A stretch of 9,770 nucleotides of DNA from Desulfobacterales bacterium (GTDB taxonomy: Bacteria > Desulfobacterota > Desulfobacteria > Desulfobacterales > Desulfosalsimonadaceae). The notes beneath the pieces were generated by a model. That model saw only the letters and a list, made by a program, of their open reading frames with translations. It had not been told where the DNA came from and did no database searches. The first letter of the stretch is position 1. The number at the start of each line of letters is the position of its first letter. A program made the translations under genes and the position numbers. The stretch covers positions 1 through 9,770 of the forward strand of contig JAGYOT010000037.1 of NCBI GenBank assembly GCA_018399455.1, given 5' to 3'. Positions 1 through 5,849 of this stretch are shown here, one piece after another.

Positions 1-28
1 AAGGGGCTAATGGCTTTTTTTATTTACT

Positions 29-1063
29 TCAGGTCGTTTTTTTGCAGACGATCAAATCGAAATCACTGGGTAGCACCTGTTCATCGATTAGGCATTTCTC
101 GATATAAAAGACCATTTTTAACAGGGCCATCGCATTCTCGTCATTTTCGGAAAAGTTGCTTACAATACCTTCCAACAAGGGGTTTAAAATCGTGCCGCCG
201 TATTTTTTATGGTGAACGATGTCGAACATAGAGGTTACAATAGGTATGATTTCCTCGGACCGTACGGCTTCAGAAGGGTCTGTTTCAATCATGGACGCTA
301 TCGTCGGCTGGTAGATGCGGTCTTTTATTTCGCCCCGGATATGGCAATATCTGTATTTTTCGGGAAGAATCGCCATCAGATCATTTGCAATATCGGTTTG
401 TTTTTTTGTCCATTGAAACCGATTCGGGCCCACAAACTCGTTGAGGATAAACAATCCACCCGGCTTCAACGTCCTCCGGATTTCTTGAAGGAGGTGCTCC
501 AGATTGTCGATGTGGTGAAGCGACATGGCTGCAAACACGACATCGCATGCCTCGGGTGAAAGCTTGACCGTGTTGAGGTCTGCTGAATGATAGTTGATAT
601 TCTTTTCGATTTTAAGTTCCGCTGCTTTCTGTTCTGCAATACATGTCGCACCCGCGGAAATGTCGTATGCTTCAAACTGCCCGGCAATATTTAGGGCAAC
701 CGCATGGCGCTCCAGGCATCCATCACCACAGCCCAAACTCAGGGCTTTCCTTACAGGATTTTTGAAATAGGTGTTTTTTATCCATATAAGCCAGTTATCC
801 TCAGGTTTTCCGGAAATGATGGGATGGATATAATGGCGTTGGACCAGGGATGAGTCCGTCCAGGCGACTACAGGAGGGTTATTGCTGCTCTTTTCCGCTG
901 CACGTTTTTCCCAAATTCTTGAAACCCGTTCTGAATCTGAATGGTGGTCCGGGCTTGGCGTCTCGGAGCTTGTGATCCCGGATAAAGGACTCCTGAGGGT
1001 TAGCCCCTGATGCTTGTCGGCGGATTTAAGTCTTGCAAATTTTTTGAGTACACGATCGATCAT
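29..1063 (-). CDS. Class I SAM-dependent methyltransferase, substrate unknown
   Basis: This 344-residue soluble protein is predicted to transfer a methyl group from S-adenosylmethionine. Seen: motif I LSLGCGDG at residues 108-115, an acidic residue ending the next strand (AYDIS, D134), the motif II region CDVVFAAMSLHHI near 173-185, and the post-motif LKPGGLFILNEF at 199-210. This is the standard order of a Methyltransf_11/25-type Rossmann domain. About 100 residues precede motif I, including a polar, Ser/Pro/His-rich stretch (about 20-45) that looks disordered. The roughly 130 residues after the core probably form a substrate lid. No signal peptide or membrane segment is apparent. The ATG at 1063 has only a weak Shine-Dalgarno, but no better start is seen. 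The gene lies 144 bases beyond the DUF364 gene and looks AT-richer than its neighbours, so it may be a separate unit. The substrate cannot be read from sequence. Fold certain; role unknown. Confidence 0.88.
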   Translation of the reverse strand: MIDRVLKKFARLKSADKHQGLTLRSPLSGITSSETPSPDHHSDSERVSRIWEKRAAEKSSNNPPVVAWTDSSLVQRHYIHPIISGKPEDNWLIWIKNTYFKNPVRKALSLGCGDGCLERHAVALNIAGQFEAYDISAGATCIAEQKAAELKIEKNINYHSADLNTVKLSPEACDVVFAAMSLHHIDNLEHLLQEIRRTLKPGGLFILNEFVGPNRFQWTKKQTDIANDLMAILPEKYRYCHIRGEIKDRIYQPTIASMIETDPSEAVRSEEIIPIVTSMFDIVHHKKYGGTILNPLLEGIVSNFSENDENAMALLKMVFYIEKCLIDEQVLPSDFDLIVCKKTT

Positions 1064-1092
1064 CTGTTTACCACAGGTATAGGAACTTGCTG

Positions 1093-1098
1093 TTTATA
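1093..1098 (-). promoter_or_regulatory. Possible -10 element for the methyltransferase gene
   Basis: On the minus strand an AT-rich stretch reads TATATAAA, with TATAAA at 1098-1093. It lies about 30 bases upstream of the ATG at 1063, which would give a short leader. No convincing -35 box is found at 16-18 bases (TTAAAT or CTTAAA are the best available). The call is therefore weak, but the gap and the lack of gene overlap make an independent promoter reasonable. Confidence 0.25.
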
Positions 1099-1207
1099 TA
1101 AAAAAGGCCAAATCAAATTTAAGTAACAGAATGTATATCAGGGCCTGACTTGTATGTAAAGCCCTTGAATGGGGTGGCCCTCGCCGGCCTGGCATCGCCG
1201 GTGTTGC

Positions 1208-1957
1208 TTACCTTAAGGGAAGGTTGACCTTCTGGATATAGCCCTTGAAATGCCGCATGCCTCCTGCGGAGCTCACGATGCGAAGCACATCGGAGGGATT
1301 TGAAACCAGCACACCGGAAAGCGCGGTGACCGGAGTGTCCTTAAATGCGGCCGGCACAAGTGGGGTGGTGGCGCCCAGGATAACTACTTCTCGGCAGGCG
1401 GCAGCTGCATGCAGAAAATGATCCATGCTGTGATTAACGATGGAGGTGCCGGTGATTATCGCGATCTGGCAGTCCGGCAGCTGTTTGACGATCTGCGTTG
1501 ACGGCTGCAGACCGGGTCCCCGGTTCTGATTTTTTTCAAAAATGAGCAGTTCCCTGGCGCTTTGGCGTAATGGCCGGATCAAGGGACCGAACATCCCTAC
1601 CATGCCCACCCGGTCCTCGGGCCGGACTCGAATAAAATCCAGGATGTCGCCTGTTTTTAGATGATCGCCGGCAACATTGGCCAGGGCATTGGCGGTGGCA
1701 AGTCCGACCGCGGTTTCAATTTTTTCATCAGACGCCATGAGTTCCAGAGCGGCGCTTGCAGACCGGCCCTCCAGGGGGAGCTTGCCCTTGAACAGGCTGC
1801 AGCGTTCCGGCATATCCTGGTGAAAGGTAAAGGCCACGCCGGTTCGGCCGTCGTCGAGCATAACTGCGGTGTAGCCCAGGCCGATCCTTACATCCGCCAG
1901 AGTACGCTCCTCTGCCAGGGGGCTGACCGCTTCCCGTATCTTTCTGCGGATATTCAT
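1208..1957 (-). CDS. DUF4213/DUF364 protein (putative heavy-metal chelation family)
   Basis: This 249-residue protein matches the two-part family with an enolase-N-like DUF4213 region (about residues 1-95) followed by a Rossmann-like DUF364 domain (about 100-240). Seen: RVGMVGMFGPLIRPLR at 116-131, where the first strand and loop of DUF364 lie; IAIITGTSIVNHSMDHFL at 165-182, the family's 'TG(T/S)xxxN' segment; VVILGATTPLVPAAF at 191-205; and a C-terminal SSAGGMRHF around 229-237. The family has a structural representative proposed to bind or chelate metal, but no enzymatic reaction is established to my knowledge. No signal peptide or membrane segment is visible, so it is probably cytoplasmic. 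The gene begins 3 bases after the ABC ATPase stop and has a clear AAGGAG site 8 bases before its ATG, so the two are almost certainly co-transcribed. DUF364 members often accompany ABC importers for metals or metal chelates (general knowledge), which suggests a metal-related role for the pair. Confidence 0.87.
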   Translation of the reverse strand: MNIRRKIREAVSPLAEERTLADVRIGLGYTAVMLDDGRTGVAFTFHQDMPERCSLFKGKLPLEGRSASAALELMASDEKIETAVGLATANALANVAGDHLKTGDILDFIRVRPEDRVGMVGMFGPLIRPLRQSARELLIFEKNQNRGPGLQPSTQIVKQLPDCQIAIITGTSIVNHSMDHFLHAAAACREVVILGATTPLVPAAFKDTPVTALSGVLVSNPSDVLRIVSSAGGMRHFKGYIQKVNLPLR

Positions 1958-1960
1958 TCT

Positions 1961-3649
1961 TCACACTCCTTTTTCCGAATCAATCGAGGTGATGCTGCCT
2001 TCAAACAGTGCGTCACGCCGGACGGCAGCCACTATGCAGCCGTTTTCAAGTCTCAGGACATGGGTGACGGCGGCCGGGGTCGCTTCTGGTTGATGGGTGA
2101 TGTAAATCAGATGCATCCCGGCGCCTCGCTTTGCCTCGCGGCGGCATATCGCATCCAGGACCTGGAGGATCCGGCGGCAAAGGATGGCGTCAAGTGCGGC
2201 GCATGGCTCGTCCAGCACCAGGAGGCGGGGATTTTTAACAAGCGCACGGGCGATTAATACCAGCCGTTTTTCACCCTCTGAAACCTCTCTGAAGCAGCGA
2301 TCTGACAATCGATCCAGATGAAGCGCCTTCATCCATCGGTCTGCCGCATTCGCCTGGGTATGGGTCGGAGGCCGGTAAAGCCCGATGGAGTCAAAAAACC
2401 CCGAACAGACCACCTGGCGGCAGTCAAAGGAGCCAGAGTAGGCGCGCTGGAGTTCAGGGGCCACAAAGCCGATATGCCGCTTGATTTCCCAGATACTTTC
2501 TCCGGTGCCCCGTTTTTTGCCGAAAAGCCGTATATCGTTGGCATAGGCCTGGGGATTGTCGGCTAGAATGAGACTGATCAGGCTGCTTTTGCCGGAGCCG
2601 TTCGGTCCTTGAATCGCCCAGTGCTGGCCGCTTAGCATCTTCCAGTTGATGTCTGCGAGGACAAAGCGGTTCCCGTAACGAAGCGATACGTGCCGCATGT
2701 CAACCAGCGGGGTTTCGTTCTGCCTCCTTCTTTTACCGGGTGCCTGCCTGCCGGCAGAAAAGCTCGGGTCGGTTTGATCTGTTGCCCCTCCCTCTGGTGA
2801 AACCTCAGGCACCCCCATCGGCCGGGTATCGCTCCGGGGGGCTGAGAGGGCTTTTACCGCAGGGTTGGCGATGACTTCCGAACGGGCCCCTTTGGCCAGG
2901 ACGCGGCCTTCGGATACGCATAACACATGGGTGATGCCTGCCGGAATGGCATCAAGGCTGGCATCCACCAAGAGCAACCGGATGGCAGCCTTGCGAAGCA
3001 GTTCTTCCAGAATCTGTTGCATGCCGATTCGCGAGTCCGCGTCCAGTCCGGCAAAAGGGCCTTCGATGATCAGTATTTGCGGGGACTGCATCAATGCCCG
3101 AATAATCTGTATCTTGCGAAGCTCTCCGTTGGAGAGCTGATGAAGGCGCCGGCTTAAAAGGTGCCTGGCGTCGAGGACGGAAAGAAGGCTGTCCCGCGCC
3201 TTCCTTGATTCGGAAAAATTTCCGGTTTTTTTTAGCACCTGATAGGGATGCCGTTTCATCAGGTGCTCCGGGTCCAGATAGTGGCTGACCAGGGGCCATT
3301 CCTCCGCTTCCATGCTGTGCCACCGGGCCTGATAAAAAGGTGCGGCGCGGTTGCCCGCAAATCCGCCGTCATCCGGTGAAAGGCGGACGATGTCGCCGGG
3401 ATAAAGGTAGGTCCGGGATGAGGGGGAAACGGTTTTGGCCCTGTCGAAAAAATACCGGATGCTTCCTGAGGCCAGCGGCCTTTTGCGTAAAATCGCATCC
3501 ACCAGCAGGGATTTCCCGGAGCCTGTGGGACCGACAACCGCCCAGTGCTGGTCCGAAAATATCGTCCAGTTGGTGGTTTCCAGGATCCGTCGGCGTCCGG
3601 CGCAAACGGCGGCGTTTTCTAAAACCAAAAGTGCTTTGCTGGCTTTCAT
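1961..3649 (-). CDS. ModF-like double ABC ATPase with degenerate first nucleotide-binding domain
   Basis: This 562-residue soluble protein has two fused ABC nucleotide-binding domains and no membrane segment, as in the E. coli ModF/PhrA family (about 490 residues). Domain 1: Walker A GPTGSGKS at 40-47 and signature LSNGE at 172-176. Its Walker B reads ILIIEGPFAGLD (192-203), so Asp is replaced by Glu196 and the catalytic Glu by Gly197; the H-loop His is Ala230. A low-complexity linker spans about 268-315. Domain 2 is canonical: Walker A GPNGSGKSS at 348-356, signature VSEGE at 456-460, Walker B LLVLDEP at 476-482, H-loop ITH at 517-519. It also carries ModF-like segments (LFGKKRGTGESIWEIK at 375-390, FFDSIGLY near 418-425). 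The role of ModF is poorly defined, and no molybdate permease is present here. I chose ATG 3649: AGGA precedes it, a promoter lies just upstream, and a 16-residue extension to 3697 would begin upstream of the predicted transcription start. Confidence 0.9.
   Translation of the reverse strand: MKASKALLVLENAAVCAGRRRILETTNWTIFSDQHWAVVGPTGSGKSLLVDAILRKRPLASGSIRYFFDRAKTVSPSSRTYLYPGDIVRLSPDDGGFAGNRAAPFYQARWHSMEAEEWPLVSHYLDPEHLMKRHPYQVLKKTGNFSESRKARDSLLSVLDARHLLSRRLHQLSNGELRKIQIIRALMQSPQILIIEGPFAGLDADSRIGMQQILEELLRKAAIRLLLVDASLDAIPAGITHVLCVSEGRVLAKGARSEVIANPAVKALSAPRSDTRPMGVPEVSPEGGATDQTDPSFSAGRQAPGKRRRQNETPLVDMRHVSLRYGNRFVLADINWKMLSGQHWAIQGPNGSGKSSLISLILADNPQAYANDIRLFGKKRGTGESIWEIKRHIGFVAPELQRAYSGSFDCRQVVCSGFFDSIGLYRPPTHTQANAADRWMKALHLDRLSDRCFREVSEGEKRLVLIARALVKNPRLLVLDEPCAALDAILCRRILQVLDAICRREAKRGAGMHLIYITHQPEATPAAVTHVLRLENGCIVAAVRRDALFEGSITSIDSEKGV
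1966..1970 (-). promoter_or_regulatory. Ribosome binding site of the DUF364 gene
   Basis: The minus strand reads AAGGAG, with the AGGAG core at 1970-1966, 8 bases upstream of the ATG at 1957. It lies within the last codons of the ABC ATPase gene. It fixes the DUF364 start and indicates a two-gene operon. Confidence 0.7.
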
Positions 3650-3681
3650 GCGGGGTTTCCTGCTCTGATGGTAACAGGCGC

Positions 3682-3710
3682 ATTTTCGAAAAAACACCCG
3701 ATCTTGTCAA
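3682..3710 (-). promoter_or_regulatory. Sigma70-type promoter of the ModF-like/DUF364 operon
   Basis: Read on the minus strand, a perfect -35 box TTGACA (3710-3705) is followed by a 17-base spacer and a -10 box GAAAAT (3687-3682, four of six consensus bases). Transcription would start near 3675, about 26 bases before the ATG at 3649, leaving room for the AGGA ribosome site. Spacing and -35 quality make this the best promoter candidate in the window. Confidence 0.55.
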
Positions 3711-3721
3711 GCCGCATTTCG

Positions 3722-3750
3722 TTGAAAGCGGTATTCATTCTCTCTATTCT
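3722..3750 (+). promoter_or_regulatory. Candidate upstream promoter of the P-type ATPase/SPFH operon
   Basis: TTGAAA at 3722-3727 (five of six -35 bases), a 17-base spacer, then TATTCT at 3745-3750 (four of six -10 bases). Its -35 box lies 11 bases from the -35 box of the opposing promoter, so the two would be back to back. Use of this promoter implies a leader of about 210 bases before the ATG at 3969, containing the two dyads listed below. Confidence 0.3.
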
Positions 3751-3816
3751 TAACCTGCTGATCATTTATCTTCCGGCATCGGGTCCATGCATGATTTTCC
3801 TATACTTCTTCGTTGA

Positions 3817-3838
3817 TTTGTCACGCCCCCGTAACAAA
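3817..3838 (+). promoter_or_regulatory. Inverted repeat, possible operator in the divergent intergenic gap
   Basis: Eight-base arms TTTGTCAC and GTAACAAA surround a six-base centre (GCCCCC). Seven of eight positions are complementary. Total length and N6 centre resemble a site for a dimeric helix-turn-helix regulator. It lies about 130 bases upstream of the P-type ATPase start, downstream of the first promoter candidate. No regulator gene is in the window, so the binding protein is unknown. Confidence 0.35.
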
Positions 3839-3895
3839 GCCGCTTTATGATCAACCGCTACTTTCGGATAAAACAGCATTTACCATCAAACGCGG

Positions 3896-3923
3896 GTTCA
3901 AGCTGAACTTTTTCTGCTATCCT
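3896..3923 (+). promoter_or_regulatory. Short dyad plus extended -10-like element near the P-type ATPase start
   Basis: GTTCA-AGC-TGAAC is a 13-base dyad at 3896-3908. It is followed by TGCTATCCT (3915-3923), which fits an extended -10 (TGn plus TATCCT, four of six). The dyad overlaps the place where a -35 box would sit, as expected for an activator or repressor site. CTGAAC also recurs directly at 3903-3908 and 3922-3927. Transcription from here would begin near 3930, close to the gene. A five-pair stem followed by five T's is an alternative reading, as a weak attenuator. Confidence 0.22.
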
Positions 3924-3968
3924 GAACAGCCGTCGACAAGACGGTTCATGATAGAGGTCTGGACAAAA

Positions 3969-5849
3969 ATGGCCCATGGATTTGTACGGCATATAATAGA
4001 GGCGGATACCGGGAATCTCCGTCTGCAATTGGGGGCCTGCCTGGTCGGGACGATGCTTCTTGGGCTCTCCTATATATCGGGCGTTTTTTTTGATTATCCC
4101 GAGATGCCGGCATTTGTGGCGTTGTTTGCCGCGATACTTCTTGGAGCCCCGCTCGTGTTCAATGCGTTAAAAGATTTGTGGCTCAACCGGACCGAAATGA
4201 ACGAGCTTGCCGCCCTCAGCTTTGTTGTCTCAATAGCGGTGGCGCAGTATCAGGTGGCTGCATGGATAGCCTTGTTTCTTGTGGGCTCCCAGCTGATCGA
4301 ATATCGTTCCCAGCTTGGCGCTCGAAAAAACATTGAAGCCCTTCTCCGGTTGGCTCCCCGCAAGGCGTGGGTTCAAAGGAAAAACGGGTTTGAGGAAACT
4401 GATGTCGCCGAACTCGTTGTGGGCGATATCGTCCAGGTTCGGCCAGCCGGTCAGATTCCGGGTGACGGCACGGTGGTTGAGGGAATCAGCTTCGTTGATG
4501 AAGCAGCCATCACCGGCGAGTCGCTTCCTGTAGAAAAACGACCCGGGGATATGGTTTTTGGCGGCAGCATCAACCAGGAGGGCCTGCTCATTGTTCGTAT
4601 GACCGTGGGGGTTGAGGATTCCACTTTGGCTAAAATCCAGAAGCTGATCACTCAGGCCGAAGAAAACCGCACGCCGGTAACGCAACTGATCAATCAATAT
4701 GTAACGTGGTATACGCCAGTCATTTTAATGTGCGCGGCAATTGTCCTGTTCTTCACCCATGACATCAACCGGGCCGTTGCCATGCTGATCGTAGCATGCC
4801 CCTGTACCATTATCCTGTCCACGCCCACCGCGTTTGTGGCGGCCTTAAGCGCCGCAGCCAGGCTTGGCGTTATCGTCAAGCACATCCAAAGCCTTGAGAT
4901 AGCCAACCGGGTGGATACGCTGATATTTGACAAAACCGGCACGCTGACCACGGGGCGGCTTGCCATCACCTCAATCACGCTCAATAATGGAGGGGATGAA
5001 ACTGAACTTCTGGCTTTGGCTGCAAGTCTTGAGCAGTATTCCTCCCATCCGGTTGCCAAAGCCGTGACAGCGGAGGCCGCAAAACGAAGGCTAAACCTGT
5101 GGGAGCCGTTGGGCGTAACGGAAAAGCCCGGGTTTGGGATTTGCGGAAACGTGAACGGCAATGATATTGCGGTGGGGCGAAAAGTTTGGATTGAGGCGTT
5201 CTGCCAGTGCTTTAGCTGTCCTGACGCGGAGGAGCACGCTCAGGGTACGGCTTGCCTTTATGTAGCACAGGATGGCCATTTGATCGGCGTTTTTCATCTG
5301 GCCGATACCATCCGGCCGGATGCCCCCGCTGTGATCCGCAGCCTTCAAGGAGAATCGGCGAGGCAGGTTGTCATACTGACCGGCGATCGGCACCATGCCG
5401 CTAAATGTATCGCTGAACAGCTTTCATGCCATGTTGAGGCGGAAGCCATGCCGGCCCGGAAGATGGCACGGGTAGAGGATGCACGCAGCCTCGGTGCGGT
5501 TGTCTGCGTGGTGGGAGACGGTGTCAATGACGCACCGGCTTTGGCCGCAGGCGATGTCTCCATTGCGATGGGTGCCGCAGGTAGCGATGTGGCCATTCAT
5601 TCCGCTGGAATCATTCTTATGAACAACAAGCTGGACAGAATCCCCTTTATTCTGGAGCTGTCGCGCCGGGTCGTGGCGACTATCAGGCAAAACCTTGCCT
5701 TCAGTACAGTGTTTATTCTGGTCCTGTTCTGGCTAAGTGCGGGAGGGGCGATCTCTCCTGTATTGGGGGCCATATTGCACGCCTCTTCCTCATTGTTCGT
5801 GATTTTTAACTCGGCCCGCCTGCTGCGTGTCGGGGAGGCCCTTTCATGA
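3969..5849 (+). CDS. P1B-like heavy-metal P-type ATPase lacking an N-terminal metal-binding domain
   Basis: This 626-residue inner-membrane ATPase is predicted to move a metal cation at the cost of ATP. Seen in order (numbering from 3969): two membrane segments (about 19-38, 48-67), a hairpin (79-112), actuator loop with TGES at 182-185, a segment at 249-263, the ion-path segment with CPCT at 277-280, phosphorylation site DKTGT (D321), His-Pro pair at 360-361 typical of P1B pumps, TGD at 471-473, GDGVNDAP at 516-523, and two last segments (576-593, 595-615). There is no GMxCxxC domain before the first segment. The last helix has HASSS (H604) and N614 where P1B-2 Zn/Cd pumps have an Asp, so metal specificity is open. 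A CxCxxC cluster (C412, C414, C417) sits in the nucleotide-binding domain. ATG 3969 has AGAGGT 10 bases upstream; ATG 3948 is an alternative. The stop overlaps the next start (ATGA). Confidence 0.92.
   Translation: MAHGFVRHIIEADTGNLRLQLGACLVGTMLLGLSYISGVFFDYPEMPAFVALFAAILLGAPLVFNALKDLWLNRTEMNELAALSFVVSIAVAQYQVAAWIALFLVGSQLIEYRSQLGARKNIEALLRLAPRKAWVQRKNGFEETDVAELVVGDIVQVRPAGQIPGDGTVVEGISFVDEAAITGESLPVEKRPGDMVFGGSINQEGLLIVRMTVGVEDSTLAKIQKLITQAEENRTPVTQLINQYVTWYTPVILMCAAIVLFFTHDINRAVAMLIVACPCTIILSTPTAFVAALSAAARLGVIVKHIQSLEIANRVDTLIFDKTGTLTTGRLAITSITLNNGGDETELLALAASLEQYSSHPVAKAVTAEAAKRRLNLWEPLGVTEKPGFGICGNVNGNDIAVGRKVWIEAFCQCFSCPDAEEHAQGTACLYVAQDGHLIGVFHLADTIRPDAPAVIRSLQGESARQVVILTGDRHHAAKCIAEQLSCHVEAEAMPARKMARVEDARSLGAVVCVVGDGVNDAPALAAGDVSIAMGAAGSDVAIHSAGIILMNNKLDRIPFILELSRRVVATIRQNLAFSTVFILVLFWLSAGGAISPVLGAILHASSSLFVIFNSARLLRVGEALS
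5832..5838 (+). promoter_or_regulatory. Strong ribosome binding site of the membrane-SPFH fusion gene
   Basis: GGGGAGG lies 7 bases before the ATG at 5846, inside the last codons of the P-type ATPase gene. Together with the ATGA overlap at 5846-5849 it fixes this start and implies translational coupling. Confidence 0.7.

Larger units (their letters stand above)
3650..3968. other. Divergent intergenic regulatory region
   Basis: These 319 bases separate the minus-strand ModF-like operon from the plus-strand P-type ATPase/SPFH operon. No convincing gene lies here; the open frames extending upstream from both flanking genes lack ribosome sites. Contents are the two back-to-back promoter candidates (3682-3750), a CATGCATG palindrome (3786-3793), the TTTGTCAC/GTAACAAA dyad (3817-3838), the GTTCA/TGAAC dyad with a possible extended -10 (3896-3923), and the ribosome site AGAGGT (3953-3958). 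The shared region would let one regulator control both operons. Confidence 0.6.

Noticed and set aside
1..28. T-run after GGGGCTAATGGC resembling an intrinsic terminator
   Set aside because: No stable stem can be formed from the bases present; the left edge of the window may cut it off.
1101..1149. Possible terminator after the DUF364 gene (AGGCC ... GGCCTTTTTT on the minus strand)
   Set aside because: The stem would be only five pairs with a loop of more than 30 bases.
1191..1207. Sigma54-like GG ... GC element (TGGCAT ... TTGC)
   Set aside because: The GG to GC spacing is 13 rather than 10 bases, and it points away from a plus-strand gene.
1661..2257. 198-codon open frame on the plus strand across the DUF364 and ABC genes
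   Set aside because: It is antisense to two well-supported genes, has no recognisable domain and spans their junction. It is a shadow of high-GC coding sequence.
3650..3697. 16-residue N-terminal extension of the ModF-like protein (MFFRKCACYH...)
   Set aside because: It would start upstream of the transcription start predicted from TTGACA-N17-GAAAAT, and ABC domains begin right after ATG 3649, which has an AGGA site.
3813..3968. Longer start of the P-type ATPase at TTG 3813 or ATG 3948
   Set aside because: The added residues do not look like a metal-binding domain or signal sequence, and neither start has a good ribosome site. ATG 3969 has AGAGGT 10 bases upstream. ATG 3948 remains possible.
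4230..5161. Two 155-codon minus-strand frames inside the P-type ATPase gene
   Set aside because: Both oppose conserved pump motifs and show no domain of their own.
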